Positions 9,760-19,551 of a stretch of DNA of 64,000 bases are shown here, one piece after another. The number at the start of each line of letters is the position of its first letter. Position 1 is the first letter of the stretch. The notes under the pieces were generated by a model, which saw nothing but the letters and a program-made list of their open reading frames with translations, ran no database searches and was not told the origin of the DNA. Source of the DNA: Symbiodinium natans (Eukaryota; Sar; Dinophyceae; Suessiales; Symbiodiniaceae); assembly GCA_905221605.1 (NCBI GenBank), contig CAJNDS010001001.1, forward strand, positions 62,001-126,000, given 5' to 3'. Both the position numbers and the translations under genes were made by a program.

Positions 9760-12700
9760 CCAGAAGCGATAGCTCTCCGGCAGGGCGAAGACTTCGGAAG
9801 TCAGGGCCGCCGCCGGCGTCAAGGAGAAGGCCTCGAACTGCAGCGTGGCTTTGATCGCCAGGTTGATGGGCACAGCCGCCCGCACCTCTACTGAACTCGG
9901 AAAATCCTACCAAAAATTTGATAATGTCAGCTGTTCCTTGCAGGAATTATGTTAGACCACCCAAACATGAACAAATAGTCCCAAGAATTCCTAAGGCACC
10001 GGGAAGACCTGGCGGAGGCCGTCGGAATTTGAGGCCGCCTCGGCCGAGGTCCGGGCATGCCGCGCAGCCTCCTGGAGGCTGGGCGACTGCATGATCTCCT
10101 CGGCTGGGTCCCTAAACCCTAAACCCTAAACCCTAAACCCCAAACCCCAAACCCCAAACCCTAAACCCTAAACCCTAAACTAAACCCCTTTTAACAACAG
10201 ATTCCTATACCAGCATGGGCTGTTATATCCTATAACCCCATAAAAATGTAAAAAGGTCCTGCTGAAGCCCTTGTTCAAGAAGGATTCCTTTACCAGCATG
10301 GGCTATTATGCCCTTTTCCCCCCTTGGAAAGGCCGTTTAGGGTACATTGTGGAGATTCGAAGATCCCCTCGGATGGCCCTTGTAGAAAGCCCTTGTACAA
10401 GAAAGATGCCTATACCAGCATGGGCTACTATACCCTATAACTCCTTGAGAAGGCCCTTTTATAGGGTTGATTGTGGGGATTCTGGGGCCGAACAGCCTGT
10501 TATAACACCAAGAAGAGAAACAAAACACACAGAAACAACAGATTCCCAAGGGCGCCACGTCGCCTTCAGGCGCTTCATGGGGCTGTGGTGCACGGCAAGT
10601 GCATCCAGAACCTCTGCTGAACTTGGAACCCTAGCAAAAACTATAGTTTTAGCTGTTTCTTATAGGAATTACAGTGCCCAAGAATTTATTTACAAAAAAA
10701 AACTTCCCAATAATCCCTAAGGAACCGGCGTGAACTGGCTCATGGAGATGGGGAAGTCGGTCGCCAACCAGACGCTGCCGGACCTTAGCTGTCCAGTAAC
10801 CTCGGGGAGATAAAAGGTTAACCTTAGGGATTGTCTAGGGGTTTATTCTACTACGCCAAAGCCCCTAAACCCTAAACCCTAAACCCTAAACCCTAAACCC
10901 TAAACCCTAAACCCTAAACCCCCAAAAAGGTTAAAAGGTTACTTACTCTACTACTAGGGGACACTCGGTGGCTGGAGGTTCCGAGGCGGTCTCTGGAGCC
11001 GAGCCGAAGGCCAGCTGGTGCCTGGGCGATCTCTTACTTCTCCAATAAAGAAAAGGGACGAAAAGGTTAATATGTAAGATTCCTTTACTAAATGTAAGGT
11101 TAATATGTAAGATTCCTTTGTACTAAATGTAAGGAAGATGTAAGATTCCTATTATACTAAATGTAAGGAAACCCAGCTTAAAAGTTCAACTCTTGGCTAT
11201 AGGTAAGATCTGGTGCCTGGTGATCTGCTGGTGCTGCGGGAGCTGCTGGAGCGGCCGGAGCTGGAGCCTGCGCCTGCTGCGCCTGCTGCGCGGGCGCCGC
11301 GTGGGCGAAGGCCGCGCCTTGGTCCGGCCAGTCCTCCAACACCTCGGACTGGATGGAGCCCGCCTCAGAGTCCTCGTCCAGCGCAAAGCACTCCGTTGAG
11401 GGCGTGGGCCCCATCGGACCCACGGGCTCCGAGGGCGTCTGGGATGATGTCTTTGGCTTTGCGAGCTGTGTCTCGAGCTGCGCCTGGCGCACATGTCGCG
11501 CAGCCTCGAACTTCTCCCGCAGCTCGGGCAAACAGGCGCTGGAGGGAAGTGGCCGGCCGAAGTAGTCCTGAAAGGTGAGGCCGTCAATGCGCATGCCCTT
11601 CTTCCGCATGGTCATTCCGAGCTCGCCTCGGACATCGAAGCGCTTGCAGCTCCAGCCGTTCACATCACATGGCCCGGCTGGGGAGCCGAGCCACGTAGTC
11701 CCTTCAGAGACTTCGACACTCGCCACATTCATGTCCCACTGCATCGCATCGGCCTTGACCAGATCTTGTACCACCGCCGCAGCTTCCTCGCCATCCAAGC
11801 TCTGTGTCATGTCTACCATGAGCTGCTTGTCATGATTGACCATGAAGAAGCCGCGGGATGGTTTCAGAGACTTGTCCTCATCCGACTGGGCATTCAGGGG
11901 CTCACCGATGAAGAGCATTGTCAGACTGCGTCGCTTGCTAAACCGAAATCGCTTCCAAGAGGCCAGGGTGGAGTCAAGTCGCAAGCAACTTCCGCGCTTG
12001 CGTACATGCAGCACGTCAGAAGGCGCCAGCCTGTTCAAAAGCGGGATCACCGGTGATTCGAATTCCCAACGTATTCGGCACTCGAAGTCCGGCAGAAGGC
12101 TCAGCGACTTCGCAATGGAAGCCAGGCGTACCTGCCAACGTCGCTGCAAGTCCGCTTGCGCGGCGTCAAAAAGCACGCGCACCAAACTCTGGTCACCGTA
12201 GCTGACGGCAACATCCAGCGGGGACCAGCCTAGGCTGGAGCGGCAGCGAGGATTCGCCCCATTCTCCAAAAGATACCGGATCACGGACATGTACTCCAAA
12301 GATCGGGGCATGAGCTCAACAGCCAGCCTATACTCCCCTATTAGAACCTTAATAAAGATAACCTTCTTAAATACCCTCTTGGGTTTTTATAGAAACAAAA
12401 ATAGAAAAATATTCCCAAGGAAGATGTAGCAGCATGAGTGGAGTGACGCCCTGTGAATCTTCGGCGTTCACATCCGCGCCTCCTTGCAGCAGATTGTGGA
12501 TGCCTGCTTCGTCTCCCAGCCACACCGCAGCATGCAGCTCGCTGAACACGGCTGCACTTGCTTCCACAGGTTGCTGGCCTACCTGCACTTCCATGTCCTC
12601 TTCATCTGAGGGGGGCGGTGGGGCATCGTCTGCCAGCAAGGCAGGTGGGGGTGGCACGGGGGAGCAAAGGCCCTCCTCCGTCGGACCAAAGCAGATGACC

Positions 12701-12867
12701 CGTGACCGTGAGGTGACGCGAAGGACGCCGCGCTCCGCCTCCGTGGGGGAGAGCGGCTCCCAGCCACCCAGTGCTCGACGAGCATCTGCATCGAGCTCGG
12801 GGGTGAGCTTTCTGGGTGCAGCCTCTTGATCCGAAGCGAAGTCTTCAGACTGTACAAGCTCCGCCAT
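9760..12867 (-). CDS. ANKRD13-like ankyrin / GPCR-chaperone-domain protein (7 exons)
   Basis: Exons on the minus strand: 12867-12434, 12327-11217, 11021-10963, 10783-10726, 10611-10556, 10111-10000 and 9885-9760. They sum to 1956 bases (652 codons) with every splice phase consistent. Exons 1-2 encode two ankyrin repeats (DVNAEDSQGVTPLML spliced to AVEL, then YLLENGANPRCRSSLGWSPL). Next comes the region typical of the ANKRD13 GPCR-chaperone domain (PF11904): RIRWEFESPVIPLLNRLAP, SDVLHVRKRGSCLRLDSTL. Exons 4-7 give VWLATDFPISMSQFTP, VLDALA and VFPVRAAVPINLAIKATLQF, matching the domain's C-terminal half. A Pro/Ala/Gln linker ends exon 2. Animal members bind ubiquitin and act in membrane-receptor trafficking; that role is only inferred here. 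The start is taken as the ATG at 12867. A second frame is open across exon 3, so that exon is least certain. Confidence 0.85.
9886..9995 (-). mobile_element. Family K introner forming ANKRD13 intron 6
   Basis: The element (CTCTACTGAAC... to ...TTCCTAAG on the plus strand) is bounded by GCAC at 9882-9885 and 9996-9999. The intron is the element plus one repeat copy (9886-9999, 114 bp). The repeat read as GTGC gives the GT donor and the element end gives AG. Splicing joins VFP to VRAAVP. Confidence 0.8.
10112..10180 (-). repeat. Telomere array acting as the 3' end of ANKRD13 intron 5
   Basis: Read on the coding strand, a TTTAGGG array runs directly into exon 6 as TTTAG|GGACCCAGCC. With a GC donor at 10555 the phases match (ACG TG|G GAC), so the telomere repeat appears to provide the acceptor. 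Confidence 0.6.
10197..10490 (-). repeat. Family I tandem element inside ANKRD13 intron 5
   Basis: Three diverged copies of a unit with GATTCCTATACCAGCATGGG, ACCCTATAACNCCTT and TTATAGGGTTGATTGTGGGG occur in tandem. AACAACAGATTCC appears at both ends (about 10193 and 10534), so the block is bracketed by a direct repeat. Single relatives: 55586-55665 and, reversed, about 47770-47875. Confidence 0.7.
10612..10721 (-). mobile_element. Family K introner forming ANKRD13 intron 4
   Basis: Second K copy, the same orientation and length as the one at 9886-9995. GAAC at 10608-10611 and 10722-10725 abuts it. The intron 10612-10725 has a GTTC donor and a GCAGAG acceptor; removing it joins FTP to VLDALA in frame. 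Confidence 0.8.
10784..10958 (-). mobile_element. Family C introner carrying a CCCTAAA array, ANKRD13 intron 3
   Basis: Arms CTTAGCTGTCCAGTAACC and GGTTACTTACTCTACTACTAG are inverted. GGAC flanks it at 10780-10783 and 10959-10962. About eight CCCTAAA units (10863-10920) fill the middle. The intron 10784-10962 has a GTCC donor and a CTAAG acceptor. Confidence 0.75.
11022..11216 (-). mobile_element. ANKRD13 intron 2, element with internal tandem repeat
   Basis: CTGGTGCCTGG occurs at 11015-11025 and 11210-11220, bracketing the insertion. Inside, a unit near ATGTAAGATTCCTTTACTAA repeats three times at about 11068-11170. The proposed splice uses a GC donor (CAG|GCACCAG) and a CCCAG acceptor. Confidence 0.65.
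12328..12429 (-). mobile_element. Family B introner forming ANKRD13 intron 1
   Basis: The element CTATACTCCCC... to ...GAAGATGTAG is bounded by CAGC at 12324-12327 and 12430-12433. The intron 12328-12433 (106 bp) starts with GC on the coding strand (AT|GCTGCT) and ends TATAG. Excision yields ATG CTG GCT GTT, restoring the ankyrin motif TPLMLAVEL. A second B copy lies at 44771-44863. Confidence 0.85.
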
Positions 12868-12957
12868 CACTGCAAGCTCCGTGCGCTTTGAGGCCAAGTC
12901 CGGTGCAGCCGCTTAGAGTCTTTCCAGCACATGGCCGCCCAGCGCTTGCACAGGGTA
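12868..12957 (-). CDS. Terminal exon of an upstream gene (F-box-like context?)
   Basis: An open frame after a TTTAGGGGTAG| acceptor reads ITLCKRWAAMCWKDSKRLHR then TWPQSARSLQ and stops at TGA. The CKRW pattern recalls the C-terminal part of F-box helices, but the match is too short to name. Its stop codon TGA overlaps the ATG of the ANKRD13-like gene by one base (TGATG). The frame is incompatible with ANKRD13, so it is either the end of a separate gene or untranslated leader. Confidence 0.4.
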
Positions 12958-13167
12958 ATCTACCCCTAAACCCTAAACCCTAAACCCTAAACCCTAAAAC
13001 CCTAAGCCCTAAATCCTAAACCCTAAAACCACTGTGGCCTAGCGCTTAAGCTCTGGAGGTCTGCTAACAGTGCTTACATGTTGAATCTTGGAAACCACGG
13101 GGATGCATGATGCCTCTTTTTACCTGGTTGCACATCAGATGCAGCATGTAAAATTAGGATGTGCATA

Positions 13168-13272
13168 CATATATATATATATATATTCATTTCTTTGTAT
13201 ATTTATATTTGTTTTTACATTTATTTTTATTTATGAAAATTTACTTACTTCCATATATATATATATATATCA
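13168..13272. repeat. (TA)n microsatellites
   Basis: Two AT dinucleotide runs (about 13168-13187 and 13253-13271) flank an AT-rich spacer in an otherwise GC-balanced region. Similar runs occur near 17112-17143, 45092-45116, 46332-46357, 58030-58052 and 61059-61073. Confidence 0.9.
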
Positions 13273-13628
13273 TATGGTGCCTACATTACGGTCGCTTCTG
13301 GGTTCCTATCATATGATGAAGCCTTATGTCCAGGGTCTTTAGGGACCATGATTTGAAAGCAACTGCCCATGTGCCTTTGGTTGCCACATCGTCAGCCCTG
13401 CGACTTGAGCCAAAGTGGCGTCTTGCAGGAATTGGGGGCTGTTTGGGTTTCGAGGTTGCCTTTCAGGAAGCATCTCTTAGCAAGATCCTCTTGTGCAAGA
13501 AACAGCTGTCAGTCACAAGCTCATGGCTGGCGTGTCAAGCCGCCAACACGTAAATGCGCTTGGTATGCCACAGTGCCCCCAAGCCCTCGAAACCCTAAGC
13601 CCAGCCCACAGGATGCACACATCGCTAA

Positions 13629-13807
13629 TGCAACCTCTTCTGTTGTTGCCCCAAGTCATGGGTAGCTGACCATGAGTATCCTAAACTGTCTGAAGGCGGG
13701 AATGCCCTGAAGCTCTACAAGCCCTTTTGGAGTGCGTACGGATGCCAAGACCATGTGAGGCCCAAAGCCCCTTTTGAACCTCTGGAAGCTGCTGCCAGGA
13801 AACCCTA
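13629..13807 (+). CDS. Unidentified plus-strand exon
   Basis: An open frame of about 59 codons reads through KSWVADHEYPKLSEGGNALK and LYKPFWSAYGCQDHVRPKAP, then FEPLEAAARKP, and reaches TAA inside a CCCTAAA tract. Amino-acid composition is protein-like and the other plus-strand frames are interrupted. An in-frame TAA at 13626-13628 means it starts at an acceptor or is part of a longer spliced gene. The family is not recognised. Confidence 0.4.
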
Positions 13808-13959
13808 AACCCCAAACCCTAAGTCCCTAAATCCTTGAGTCCCCAAACCCTAAATCCCTCTTCCCTCCCTAACCCCTAAACCCCAAACCCTAGACCCTAA
13901 CAACTAAACCCTAAACCCTAAACCCTAAACCCGGAACCCCATGCACAACAGTCACGGGG

Positions 13960-14040
13960 GCTCACACCTCACTGGCAGGCGCCGCAGGCTGCAAAGAGCC
14001 TGTGCCACCGTTTGCATAACAGTGCCGAAGGGGGCTCCAC
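13960..14040 (-). CDS. Unidentified exon, minus strand
   Basis: The frame GAPFGTVMQTVAQALCSLRR then LPVRCE is open and protein-like. It may follow the exon at 14143-14229 and precede the terminal exon at 12868-12957, forming one minus-strand gene upstream of ANKRD13. Splice sites are not fixed. Confidence 0.35.
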
Positions 14041-14142
14041 TTGTTTCATGGTTTGGCAAGGGTTTAGGATCTAGGGTCTAGGGTCTAGGGTTTAGGGAGA
14101 TTTGGAGAGGTTCATTGGCTCATGACTCATTCGCATTCGATC

Positions 14143-14229
14143 GGTCTTCTACGCATGAGGGAGGTCACGGTCTCCATGATCTCGAGGTTTGTCAGCAGCG
14201 CATGATGTGATGATGATGATGCCCTAAAC
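14143..14229 (-). CDS. Unidentified exon entered from a TTTAGGG array
   Basis: On the minus strand a telomere array ends TTTAG|GGCATCATC and leads into ASSSSHHALLTNLEIMETVT then SLMRRRPI. This is a third case where the heptamer could supply the acceptor AG. The family is unknown. Confidence 0.4.
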
Positions 14230-14345
14230 CCTAAACCCTAAACCCTAAACCCTAAACCCTGTCGAGGTCGGAGGAGGGGGTGGTTTAGGGATTAGGGTTT
14301 AGGGTTTGGTGTTTAGGGTTTAGGGTTTAGGGTTTAGGGTTTAGC
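14220..14345. repeat. Oppositely oriented telomere-type arrays
   Basis: A CCCTAAA block (14220-14262) is followed within about 22 bp by a TTTAGGG block (14284-14344), so the pair could fold into a long hairpin. Similar close inverted pairs: 41156-41225 with 41304-41400, and 44459-44485 with 44488-44545. Confidence 0.85.
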
Positions 14346-14709
14346 GAGTTGGTGGAAAGTTTGGAGCCGTTCTGCTTTGGAAGCCGCCCTGGAGCCCCGC
14401 TGTAGCTGTCAAGTGACCTAAACCCTGAACCTAAACCCCCTGCCCTTGATCTTACGGGCTGAAGCAACCGGGGTGAAGGGCAGGGCTTCCGGTTTAGGAA
14501 AAACTTTAAGACTCAGGGGCTGAGATAACCAGGGGGAAAAAAGATCTAGGATTTAGGGGCTGAGTTATAACTTTTTGTAGCCCAGAAAGCATATGAAAAT
14601 AAGGGCACCCTTCTTTCGGCTACCAATGGGCTACAAAGATAACTGGAAGAAAAAAGGCTTATGATTTAGGGAAGATGTTAAACTTTACCTGTGGATTTGA
14701 AAAGAAGTG

Positions 14710-14736
14710 CCCCCCCCCCCCCCCCCCCCCCCCCCC
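14710..14736. repeat. Poly-C run of 27
   Basis: Long C or G homopolymers recur: 5186-5206, 16678-16695, 17152-17167, 17227-17246, 19513-19538, 22447-22469, 35670-35684, 51702-51732 and 55297-55315. Exact lengths may be sequencing-dependent. Confidence 0.85.
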
Positions 14737-15100
14737 GCCCCCGGAAGCAAAACGGCTTAAGCTAACCCAACTCTGCGGCCTCACAGCTCCTAAACCCTAA
14801 ACTCTTAACCCTAAACCCTAAACCCTAAACCCCTAACACCTAACCCTAAATCCTAAACCCCTAAACCCTAAACCCTAAATCCTAAACCCCTAAACCCCAA
14901 ACCCTAAATCCCTAACCCTAAACCCTAAATCCCTGACCCTAAACCCTAAACCCTAATCCCCAGGCAAAAGCCGAGGTGCCTCTGGTGCCCGTGTCGACCA
15001 GCTGCGGCCGATGCCTTCAGAAGGGTTCTTCGAAGGTTTAGGGTTTAGGGTTTAGGGTTTAGGGTTTAGGGTGTAGGGCTTAGGGTTTAGGGTTTAGGGC

Positions 15101-16700
15101 TTGGGGTGGGCTTCCGCTGTGGAAGCTCAGGAATTTAAGGGCTTTGAGGGTGAAGAATACAGATTTCTCCTTCCTCTCATTCCTTGCATTGTGTACTTCC
15201 TCCAGCTGTTGCGACCCTAAACTCTAAAGCCGAAACCCACACGAGCAGCATCATCAAACCCTTCGACTGTAAGAATGCGCCGTGAGTTTTTTTCGTAAGC
15301 CTAAACCATAAACCCTAAGCCCAACATGGCGTGCCCACAGCGAGCGGCTCCGACATGCCTGCGAGCGTACTCCGGATGAACCCTCCCAAATAACCCCAAG
15401 CCTTGTCAATACCTTCAACCTCGTAATATAGGGTCTGAATAATTTCGTACAGGGTGGGGAGGAGGGGGGGGGTGACTATAGCACAATTACAAAGGGACCA
15501 TCAGGGAACACCGTGTAGTACAGGGGCCTTAAAAATTAGAACAGGCTTCTGGGAGCTTTTATAGTATAGTATACGTCCAAAGGGATCATAGGGGGATACT
15601 ATCAGGAATTATTCCGACCCCTATAGTACGTCCATGCTCTGAACAAGTCCCGGGGCAAAACTAAGTCCCGGGGGGAAACTTGGACTGAATTCAAGGCTTG
15701 GCAGTCTTCAACAGATCTGAGAAAGCTGCCTGAAACATAGCAGACTTGAAATAACTCCTCACTTGCGGTTGAAGGCTTGATTACATACGACTATGAGTCA
15801 CAAAGTAGCATGCAAGATGATGCAGGTCTGTCTCCGTCCCTATGTGTACCCACATGCGTAAACCACGAATCCTCATCCTATGTCCTGCATCCCTGAAGAG
15901 CCTAAAAAAGCCCCCTCAGACCACCATTCTCTGGAGCTCTTGAACCCTAAACCCCAGACCTGCTAAACCCTGCAAAGGCCCGAGCCTTGAACCCTGTGTT
16001 CTGCACTCCTTCGAGGCCGCCCCCCCAAGGCCCTAGACCTAAACCCTCCTTGACGCATCACCCTGAATCGTTCATGGTGCCTCAAACCCTTTGAACCAGC
16101 AGCTTGGGATTTGAGGCACCCTAACGCCTAAAGACCGAACTCGAAGCCCCTATGAGCCCTAAGAAAGCCGACCGAAAGACTGAGGCGAGTGCCAGGGCCG
16201 CAGCAGAGTATGGCAGATCTGCTGCAGGGAAGGCGTAGGTATCACGTTCATCTTGCTGTGGTGGTGTTGTTGTCGATATTCTACGTCTTGTTCGGAGGGT
16301 CCATTTGTAGTACTATATGGACTTCAGTACCCGAAAACACTATTTAGTATGGTTTCTGGGTACCTAATTCCACAGTAGTACTATAAACAGACCCCTTATA
16401 GGGCTCCGAGTCTTACAATCATCATGTTCTGTTCCTCGGAAGGGAGAGAGACAAACAGTCACAAACCAGAAGGCGGATGTACGCCCTGGGGAAGGCTTTC
16501 TGCAAGAAAACCTAAACCTTAAAACGCCCAAACCCTAGACCCCAGCAAACAAAAACAACTAACGCAGCCGCTTGCCTCAGGCACTCTCCCGCCACAACGC
16601 CAGCTCTCTTCTGGACTACTCTGAACCCTAAAACCCGCCAAAATCTGGAAAAAGTTCGCTGGTCCGGACCATGACAACCCCCCCCCCCCCCCCCCTAAAT
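15101..16700. other. No gene seen; family O and N elements
   Basis: About 15471-15620 is a family O unit (ends CAATTACAAAGGGACCA and TTATTCCGACCCCTATAGTA), related to 47953-48062 and 38657-38733. About 16308-16396 has inverted arms TTTGTAGTACTATATGGA and CACAGTAGTACTATAAACAG. No convincing coding frame was found. Confidence 0.5.
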
Positions 16701-16870
16701 CCTAAACCCTACACCCTGCCAGGTACCCTTAGAAGCACAAGAGGACCCCCATGTCGACCCTGAGGTCCCCCCAGGGTTATAGGGTTTAGGGTTTGATTGG
16801 GATGAAGGGCAGGTTCAGGGTCTAGGGTTTAGGGTTTAGGGTTTAGGATTTAGGGTTTAGGGTTTAGGGC

Positions 16871-16981
16871 TACTCGGAGGTTCATTTGGGTACTGTCAAG
16901 AAGAGTTGCAAGTAGGAGAACTATGATTCTAACTTAGTTAGGGCACTTCTATCCCTGATTATACCAATGAACCCTTCAAGC
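16871..16981. mobile_element. Family D element
   Basis: Ends CTCGGAGGTTCATTTGGGTA and ACCAATGAACCCTTCAAG, with a degenerate interior. Confidence 0.55.
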
Positions 16982-17389
16982 ACGCGCCTCATCGGCCACA
17001 GCCTCGATGCGAACATCCTTCACAAGGGCCATCACGCATGCAAACAGTGGTTTAGGGTTTCGATGCTCACTCTCGCACAACTTACTGTTGGTTAGCAGGG
17101 AATGAGTCCTATATATATATACACATTATATATATATATATGCAAATGCTACCCCCCCCCCCCCCCCAGGAACCCAGTTCTTCACTCAAAAAGGTTAAAA
17201 ACCTATGACCAATCCAAGAATGGAAAGGGGGGGGGGGGGGGGGGGGAGGCAAATGGACTCATCTAGACCCCCCCCGCGGTAAGCGCAGTGAAAGGGGGCG
17301 GGGTGTTTCCCACCAAGCTTGCAAATAATCTATGTACGCAAAGTTGTCCCAGTAACAGGCGAGCTTTACTATATTTATTCGTTTAAAGT

Positions 17390-18560
17390 TTAGAGACAGA
17401 CCCTATTCCCAAATACTTCGAACCGAGTAATGTTCAGGCATAGCAATGCTACGGGTGCCTGCGGGGGGTGCCCTTAGTGTTTAGCCCTGTTCAAGTAAAC
17501 CCTGTTTGTTGAAGATTGAGGCTTAAACTGATTCCAACGTTTTCCCTCACCACTAGAGAAATTTCCCTTAACTTGACCCTATTCGTTGACGGTTTAGGCT
17601 GACACCCTCTTCCAAAACCTTGAAACTGAGATTTCCCTCGCCACCGAAGAAATTCCGCTAAAGCCGAGACCCTATTCCCCTACTTTCAACGAATATTGTT
17701 TAGGAATAGTGATGCGGCTATTTTTTGAAGGTTTAGGCTGAAGCCCAGTCCAAAACTTATGTTTTCCTCGTCACACCAGACCCTTTTCCCTAAAGGAATT
17801 TTACTAAACCCAGACCCTATTCCCAAATCCCATACTTTCAGCATCTGTTGTTTAGGGAGAATCATGCTTCCTATTCCTGTAAACCCTATAATGTATTGAG
17901 CAGAAACCCTACGTTTCCCTCGCCACTAGGCATTTCGCTAAATCCCAGACCCTTTTCCCTAAGCTAATTGAAGCCCAGACCCTGCGGCAAAATCCTTTCT
18001 CCACAACAGCTTGTGAATGCAGGCAGGGTCAGGCATCTCCATGGAACATAGGAGCCATGGAACATATCATCAAGATTGGAATGTGATCCACGCTCCGAAT
18101 GACCCTATTCCCATACTGTCAACGAATATTGTTTAGGAATAGGCATGCGTCTATTTCTTGAAGGTTTAGGCTCCAAAACCCTATGTTTTCCCTCGTCACT
18201 AAAGGCATTCCGCTAAAGCCCAGACCCTATTTCCAACATGATTTTGTCTAAAGGCCAGATTAATCCCGTACTTTCAACGTGTATTGTTTAGGAATAGTCA
18301 TGCTTCCTATTCCTGTAAGCCCTATAATGTATTGAAGATTTAGGCTGAAACCTAGTCCACAACCTTACGTTTTCCCTCGCCAGTGAAACCATTTCGCAAG
18401 AGCCCAGACCCTTTTCCCGAAAGACATTTTCTTAAAGCCAAAACCCCCATACTTCCAACGAACATTATTTAGGAATAATCATGCTTCTGCTTGGGCGCCT
18501 GCGGGATGTATCCTGAATGTTTATAAGGCCGAAGCCCCATTCCTGTGAATGTTTTATCCC
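17390..18560. repeat. Degenerate long tandem array (about six 150-280 bp units)
   Basis: The landmark ACTTTCAACGAATATTGTTT followed by AGGAATAGTCATGC recurs, with drift, near 17425, 17685, 17838, 18114, 18271 and 18450. Between landmarks the same order repeats: AAGGTTTAGGCTGAAACC, ACGTTTTCCCTCGCCAC and CTAAAGCCCAGACCCTATTC. Spacing is roughly 150-280 bp. The block lacks TTTAGGG arrays and has no open frame. Confidence 0.8.
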
Positions 18561-18849
18561 TATCTAAACCTTTGTTTCTAAAGCCTAAACTGTTTAGGGT
18601 TTAGGGTTGAGGGTTGAGGGTCCAGGGTTGTTCTTGGTTCTGGGTTCCCGTACTTAAATGGGTAAATTGAAAAACATATGTTTTGTGCTCATATTTATGT
18701 AGGGTTTAGGGAGTCGGGCTAGGTTGCTTAGGATTTGGAAGCTGCCCCAGGGATCTTTAGAATTTAAGAAGCCTCTGTTTAAGGCTTAGGAAATTAGACC
18801 TCGATTTTAGGGATCCCACTCTTTAGGAATGAGCGATTCAACCTGAATC

Positions 18850-18960
18850 GGCCGTTTCAACCTGAAACGGCCCCCGGAACCAAGAACCAAGATTCCCGGG
18901 AAAAGTTGTTGTCGGAATCTTGGTTCTTGGTTCCGGGGCCCGATACAGGTTGAATCGGCC
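18850..18960. repeat. Hairpin with 47-bp arms
   Basis: The left arm (18850-18896) and right arm (18914-18960) are inverted copies with only a few mismatches; the inner parts, GGAACCAAGAACCAAGATTCC type, are perfect. The loop is 17 bp. No second copy was seen in the window. Confidence 0.9.
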
Positions 18961-19512
18961 CGCGGAACCCAAATCCCAGAGTCCTGAAGACTGGACCTCT
19001 GATCGGGCCTGGGTTCCTGGGGGGGGGGGGGGGTAAATTGAGGGAAAGACGAGATTTCGACACGAAGGGCCCAGGCCTTGACAAGCATGCAAGTCTCCAC
19101 CGGCTGCCCTGCACCGCGTACCAGCCGGAAACCTGATGCTCTGACAAGAGCTCGATTAAGGGTTTAGGGTTTCGGGTTTAGGGTTCGACTTTACAGGGCG
19201 TAGGAATGTATAAGCTGAATACCTGTATAAGGTTGATAGTCCCTCTTAAACCTAAACCCCAAACCCGAAACCAAACTACATTGTGCAGGACCTTCAGGCT
19301 GCTGCGAAGCTACACTTCTCAATGAGCTCTGGATCTGGCCGTCATGACCAGGGTTGAACACTTCCTCTTCTACTCCTCCCGAAGCCTCACTGCGAGGGTT
19401 TCCTTATCAGGGTTGAGGGAAGGTTTTCGTGTGTTCCAATGGCATTCTTCCAGAATTTGCATGCTCACTGCACTGGAGAAAACGGGCTAACTTTGCCATT
19501 GTCCGGGCACCG

Positions 19513-19513
19513 C

Positions 19514-19548
<35 letters not shown>

Positions 19549-19551
19549 AAA
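19513..19551. repeat. Poly-C run followed by poly-A run
   Basis: 26 C, one G, then 12 A. The same C-run-then-A-run layout occurs at 28493-28526 and 35670-35703; the complementary-looking T-run-then-G-run is at 49395-49429. Confidence 0.85.
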
